A model generated the notes under the pieces. It did no database searches. It had not been told where the DNA came from and saw only the letters and a list, made by a program, of their open reading frames with translations. A stretch of DNA of 64,000 nt from Ophthalmolycus amberensis (lineage: Eukaryota; Chordata; Actinopteri; Perciformes; Zoarcidae), in the NCBI GenBank assembly GCA_024529925.1, contig JAFEUB010000733.1, forward strand, positions 668,501-732,500. The letters run 5' to 3'. Made by a program: the position numbers and the translations under genes. Positions 59,295 to 64,000 of the stretch are shown here, piece after piece. Every line of letters starts with the position of its first letter. The stretch's first letter is position 1.

Positions 59295-62200
59295 ATGACC
59301 AACCGAGAAGACGAGTATGACTATCTTTTTAAAGGTGAGTAGCTGTTTGTGTTCTAAGCTAGGTAGCTCAACTTCGACATCCAAGCCGTTCACCTGCGAG
59401 TCATTTGATGCCGACTTGTTAAAGGTGTTGACCCGCGTGCCTAACGACAAGGTGTCGCGCGACATTGAAGACAAAGGCACCTGCTGTTCGCAGCAACTAT
59501 TACTGAAGACGTATTCTTTCGACATAGGCGCTAACAGCTCATAAAGGCAGTTTCCTACTAATTCACCGTCCAGTTTCACGTTCTTCATTAACATATCTAA
59601 CAAACCTTGAGACTCAACTATTTACGGATGAGGATCAAGCCATCACCTTGGTTTAGGGTCTCAATACTCTTAAAGGGTACCTAATGACCTTTACTAAAGA
59701 TAAAGATAAGTACTCTTTATGTTTAAAGCAGCATCTGCAGTAGAGTCGTCATCTTGCAGGCCGATGATGCAATCATGTTTTTGGGGGATGCGATGTTGAT
59801 CAATAGGGGGGGGGGGGGGGGGTCATAATATGTGGCAGGTCAACAAATCCAAACAACCTCCATCCATACCTGGAGAATACATGGAGTTTGGGTTATTTAG
59901 TTTTGTACCTGAGGACTCCATGGTGTACCTGCAGTTTGAATCTACTTTGGCAAAAAAAACTCTTCCTTTGTCACTAACATCCAATTGTTCCACCACCTTA
60001 ACTTTAATATTTAACATTTCTCAATATATGGTCCAGCAAACATCATAAGCCTCATTCATAGATATCAATATATACTAATAATGTATACTGGGGGCGGAGA
60101 CTGATTGTTCCTTTAATGGCTACCTGGTACAAAAAAAAAGTAATTCATAGTTGAATCTTGTCACAAGCGAAGCGGAAATGAAGTGCTCATGGTCTGTTCA
60201 ATTATAGAGCACCAAACAAGCATGTGTTGTCAAACTGGAAATACCTGCATGAAGTGTGTGTACGTGTGTGTGTGTGTGTGTGTGTGTGGCCACAGTGTCC
60301 CTGAGCATAGAGAAGACGAGATTTACTTACTTACTCACTCGCTCTCGGATAAAGTGACATGACTCTTGGTGACCAAACAGCAAATTTGTCTGAATCATGT
60401 GCAGCGGCGGTGCAAGGACACTGATAAGTATCGGCCGCCTTCTCCGTCGTCTGCTCGAACCAGGAAAGAGCTCAACCTTATTGTCATGACTCCTTTTGTT
60501 CCTACAACCTCCTTTTGTGCCAGTGAGTCACATAAACCCGACTGATGGAGAGACATCAGTGCAGGTAGTCATCCTGCTGAAGCATACCTGTCTCATGTTT
60601 ATTTCAGTGATGTGTATGAGCCTTAATATTGGGTATTTGTTGTAAAAACAATTCATACAAACTCCTTCAATTCAGTTTTTTTCTCACAAAGCATCTTTTT
60701 GGATTAAAGGCACATTTCACTGACCAACTGATTATATTACGTTAAGGCCATCTGCTTATTTTAGTGGATATACAATATGTATATTTTAAATGTTTTAAAT
60801 CTAAAAGGGTCTCTTGACGATTTCCAGCATTATGCACGGCTTTAATTCCACATCAATGGAGAGAGGATGTGATGGTTATCTGTTATTCCATTCACAGGGA
60901 TTCAGGAGGTATCAATGAATCTGACTGAACAGACCGAGACACTGACTCAGATTCTCAGTATTACTTAGTTCCATTCTTTGTTTTCTGCCGTACCTCCGGA
61001 CAGTCACAGGCTGGACTAGATACCTGGGTGCAGTGTTGTGTAATGTAATAGAGAGGTGTCATATTCGTTTTACCTGAAGAATGCAAACCCAACAATAGTG
61101 AATGGGCGTGTAATGCAGCCATGAAATTAGTCGTCTTGTGGCAGAGCACTTTGACATGATTGCATAATGGTTTTTGTCCTCCACCCAAGATCTTTTGTCT
61201 TTGGCGATATGGAGAATGACAATGTTACCTTTTTTATCAGGCATGTAGGAGAGCCACACTGCTGGAATGTGAGGTCCTCACAGGTGCCCCATATTTGTAT
61301 TATTTCAAAGTCTAAATAAGTCAGAACGGGTTTCTACTTGTGCCTGTTACACCATACTGTAGTACCACAGACACATTTTGATACACAGTTTCCCTTTAGA
61401 ATGAGCAGTATTGCTTAAACGCATGTGTAGACACGGTGGTCGGTTTGTTCATGCAGTTTCAACATTCCATAACAAGTTCCTATTTCATAATAGCAGGGTG
61501 GTGTGCCGGTGGTGTGCTGTTGTGGTTGGTTCCTTTTGACACACTGACTCACCTGACAATTGTGGAAGTAGTTTTCTGACAAACACTCGCCCTAATAATG
61601 CCTTTTTTAAAGTACTTTTTAAGAGGGCGTCCAGTGGAGGAAACACAGCATCTAACCTCCTGTTTTTATTGTCGTGATTACACACGAAGCATTCAAGGAA
61701 TAGCTCCACATTGTAAATATAGTCATTTCCCGCTCTCACGCCATGTCAGTAAAAATCCTGCTGACGTTTGTATGTAAACCAAAGCCTTTTTTTACAAGTG
61801 TAGCTTATGTTAGATTTAATAGATTTGTATGCTTTGTTTGGGAAGTGTGAATGGTGGCCCCAAAGCTAAAGTAATTTGGAGGAAGTACTTGGCATTTGCA
61901 CAAACTTCAGCTGAGTTTCGGCTCCAGAGCGAGTGCTCAGTTTAAGGCGTTGATGTCTGAACATTTTAGATTTATTTTAGATTATAAGTCTTTAAAACAG
62001 AAGGAGAACAAATCAATTTAAGTTACCATGTGGTATAATCTATGTCTCAGTTCTCTTGATGATTTAAAAATATTAAACGTATTCACAGTCATATACTGTT
62101 ATGGCTGAAGTACATTTGGCAGGTGAAACTGCAGTGAATCACTGGTTTCACCTGCTCTCAGTCTGCGGGTGTTAACTGAAAAGATCAGATGGTTCCAGTA

Positions 62201-63699
62201 TTTTGTATGCTCAGTGGGCGTGCCCGGAGTTTCTGCTCCACTTCGGCTGGGAGCCACACACATGCGTCATTGATGGAGCAGCACAACTGATAATACTGAG
62301 TCAAATTTGATTTAGAAAAAAGTCAACCCATCTTGTTCTGTGTAACTTTTTCTAGACTCTATAATAAACCTTATAACTGATGATGATTGTTCCAAATCCC
62401 CCTTTTCTTTCCCCTGCAGTGGTGCTGATTGGAGATTCGGGTGTCGGGAAAAGTAACCTGCTGTCCCGCTTCACCCGAAATGAGTTCAACCTGGAGAGCA
62501 AGAGCACCATCGGGGTGGAGTTCGCCACACGCAGCATCCAGGTAGAGGGCAAGACCGTCAAGGCTCAGATCTGGGACACAGCTGGTCAGGAGCGATACAG
62601 AGCCATCACTTCTGCGTGAGTACAGTAATCATTGAAGCCTTTTGTTAGAGCTCCATTACGCTGTTGTGGTGTCTGTTGTCACAGGCTTTCACTTCCACCC
62701 ATAGGCAGTGATAATAAACCACTTCACACAAGTACATGCTCTCTTGAAGAAAATGATGGATCTTTTAATTATTACACAGCTCCACATGCAGCGGCTCAAA
62801 TAAGCATGTTGATATAGATACTAAGCACAGGAACCTATAAGTGCCTCTTCTGCTTCCTCATGCATGTGCATTGGGACATTTTTTTTATTTTTTCACAGTC
62901 GCATGTGTTCACAGTCGCGTTATGAACGTCTGGGGTTGTAGGTTAAGGGTTGTAAACGTCCAACCAAGAGTCATCCTGCCTCCACGAATTCAGTTTAGAA
63001 TCATCATTCCTAAAATAGTTAGGATAGAAGTTAGGAATAGTTAGGATCTCTGAAGTGATTAATACTACAAGATGCAGCCTTTTGCCCCAGGGCAGGAAGC
63101 GTTTCATTAATCACAGCTTCCTCCTCGTCTCTCGATCAAGTTCCCGTCCCAACATTTGTCTTTTTTAGTAGTCTGCCTCAATGGCGTAACCAACCCTGAG
63201 GCATTGCCATGTGCTGTATAAAGCCCCCACCCCCCCCCCCCCCCACAGGCATTGAGGAAGCAGATTTTAGAGCCAGTCTTCAATTAAAAATAAGTAATGT
63301 CAGCCAATGTTCACTTGTCTTATGAGCTTTGTCTGCAGTGTTTTTTTGGGAGCTTTTACTGTTTTATTTCTGGTGTTTCTCAGCTTCAAAGCTGGCCGAG
63401 CCCGTGTGACACACCCGCCAAGAATCCTGAAATCAACAGGCTGCGGCAAGAACGAGTTTTCTGCTCTTCATTTATTTCATGTCCGCCTCTTCTTGTGTTG
63501 TCCAGGTACTACCGTGGAGCAGTCGGAGCCCTCTTGGTTTACGACATCGCCAAGCACTTGACGTACGAAAATGCTGAGCGCTGGCTGAAGGAGCTGCAGG
63601 ACCACGCAGACAGCAACATAGTCATCATGCTAGTGGGCAACAAAAGTGATCTACGCCACCTCAGGGCGGTGCCAACGGACGAGGCCAAGGCCTTGGCAG
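59295..63699 (+). CDS. Rab11-family small GTPase (partial, first 3 coding exons)
   Basis: Exons in the window: 59295-59334, 62420-62615 and 63506-63699; later exons lie beyond 64000. The translation has the Rab11 N-terminus (EDEYDYLFKVVLIGDSGVGK), P-loop GDSGVGKS, STIGVEF, canonical WDTAGQE with the catalytic Gln, and NKSD. It is nearly identical to vertebrate Rab11A/B, which direct recycling-endosome traffic. Exon 1 ends in the same phase, and exons 2 and 3 have exactly the same lengths (196 and 194 bases) as in rab25. That supports a shared origin. The distinguishing C-terminal region is outside the window, so Rab11A, Rab11B or a fish-specific rab11-like cannot be chosen. Confidence 0.88.
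59806..59822. repeat. Poly(G) tract
   Basis: Seventeen consecutive G residues, which could form a G-quadruplex-like structure and is prone to sequencing error. Confidence 0.9.
60264..60288. repeat. (GT)n microsatellite in rab11-like intron 1
   Basis: About 12 GT dinucleotides. Confidence 0.9.
63230..63244. repeat. Poly(C) tract in rab11-like intron 2
   Basis: Fifteen consecutive C residues after AAGCCCCCA. Confidence 0.9.
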
Positions 63700-64000
63700 G
63701 TAGTGTGTGTGTGTGTGTGTGTGAGCACAGACAGATAATCACCAGGTTAAAGTTATGATAATGAGCCTGGATGGACTGAGTTGAACCCTAGCTGCTTTAA
63801 TTAGACTCTTAAGTGTTAATAACATACGTGTTGTGCGCTCATTACCACTGGGAACACCCGTGTTAGGAATGTTTGCACAACGTACGGCATTTCACCCCAA
63901 ATGTCCTTGGCTTGACTGCGAGTATATAAAAGCAAGCACAGCTCGAGGTCAAAAGTACTTTAGATTTAGATTAATTCAACTTCCGTTTATCTCGCCCCTC
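63700..64000 (+). other. Start of rab11-like intron 3
   Basis: The donor GTAGTG is followed immediately by a (TG)n run (63703-63722). No further exon occurs before the window edge. Confidence 0.6.

Larger units (their letters stand above)
59335..62419 (+). other. Intron 1 of the rab11-like gene
   Basis: Begins GTGAGT and ends CCCCTGCAG. It contains a G homopolymer (59806-59822), a (GT)n run (60264-60288), and AT-rich sequence without recognisable exons. Confidence 0.6.

Noticed and set aside
59235..59603. 122-codon minus-strand frame over rab11-like exon 1
   Set aside because: No recognisable protein family. It spans the promoter, exon 1 and intron 1 of a well-supported plus-strand gene.
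63297..63505. Extended N-terminus joined to the third Rab11-like exon
   Set aside because: Intron read-through; the acceptor TCCAG at 63505 and homology to rab25 exon 3 define the exon start.
1..64000. CRISPR array, tRNA, rRNA, bacterial operon or viral gene content
   Set aside because: I looked for regularly spaced repeats, tRNA-like T-loops and A/B boxes, and viral or reverse-transcriptase motifs, and saw none. The repeats are microsatellites, MITE-like elements and the segmental duplication.

Overview
This window is from a ray-finned (teleost) fish genome, most likely a spiny-rayed (percomorph-like) species. The evidence is compact intron-containing vertebrate genes with canonical GT-AG splice sites, fish-type fold-back and MITE-like interspersed repeats, several microsatellites, and members of the fish rapunzel family. 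Nothing points to a prokaryotic, viral or plasmid origin. Exon models below were built by eye from reading-frame continuity, splice signals and recognition of the protein families.

Layout. (1) 1-9.7 kb: two rapunzel-family genes on the + strand, each with its coding sequence in one exon behind a spliced non-coding exon (rpz-like 1 at 1731-2912; rpz-like 2 at 8059-9234). (2) 9.7-27.4 kb: a recent, nearly identical segmental duplication. A ~2.28 kb promoter-containing module (A, first copy 5622-7905) recurs as a partial copy and two full copies at 17595-22969. A third rapunzel copy (23123-24335) carries a frameshift. A 2.6 kb block (B) with the 3' end of an MS4A-like gene occurs at 14984-17594 (truncated gene fragment) and at 24784-27395 (intact gene). 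(3) 26.7-34.1 kb: two MS4A-like four-transmembrane genes on the - strand, six coding exons each. (4) 36.2-40.8 kb: ubqln4 (+), internally shortened, with a decayed exon still visible in one intron. (5) 42.8-45.2 kb: lamtor2 (+), complete. (6) 47.2-55.7 kb: rab25 (+), complete. (7) 59.3 kb to the window end: a rab11-family gene (+), first three coding exons only.

The ubqln4-lamtor2-rab25 order matches human 1q22, which supports those assignments. The products act in protein quality control (ubiquilin), lysosomal Ragulator/mTORC1 signalling (Lamtor2) and recycling-endosome traffic (Rab25, Rab11). They are neighbours by conserved synteny, not a single pathway. The most notable points are the fossil exon and missing central region of ubqln4, the stepwise structure of the rapunzel/MS4A segmental duplication with multiplied promoters, the frameshifted rapunzel copy with an in-frame 12-bp expansion, and the adjacent Rab25/Rab11-like pair with identical splice positions.
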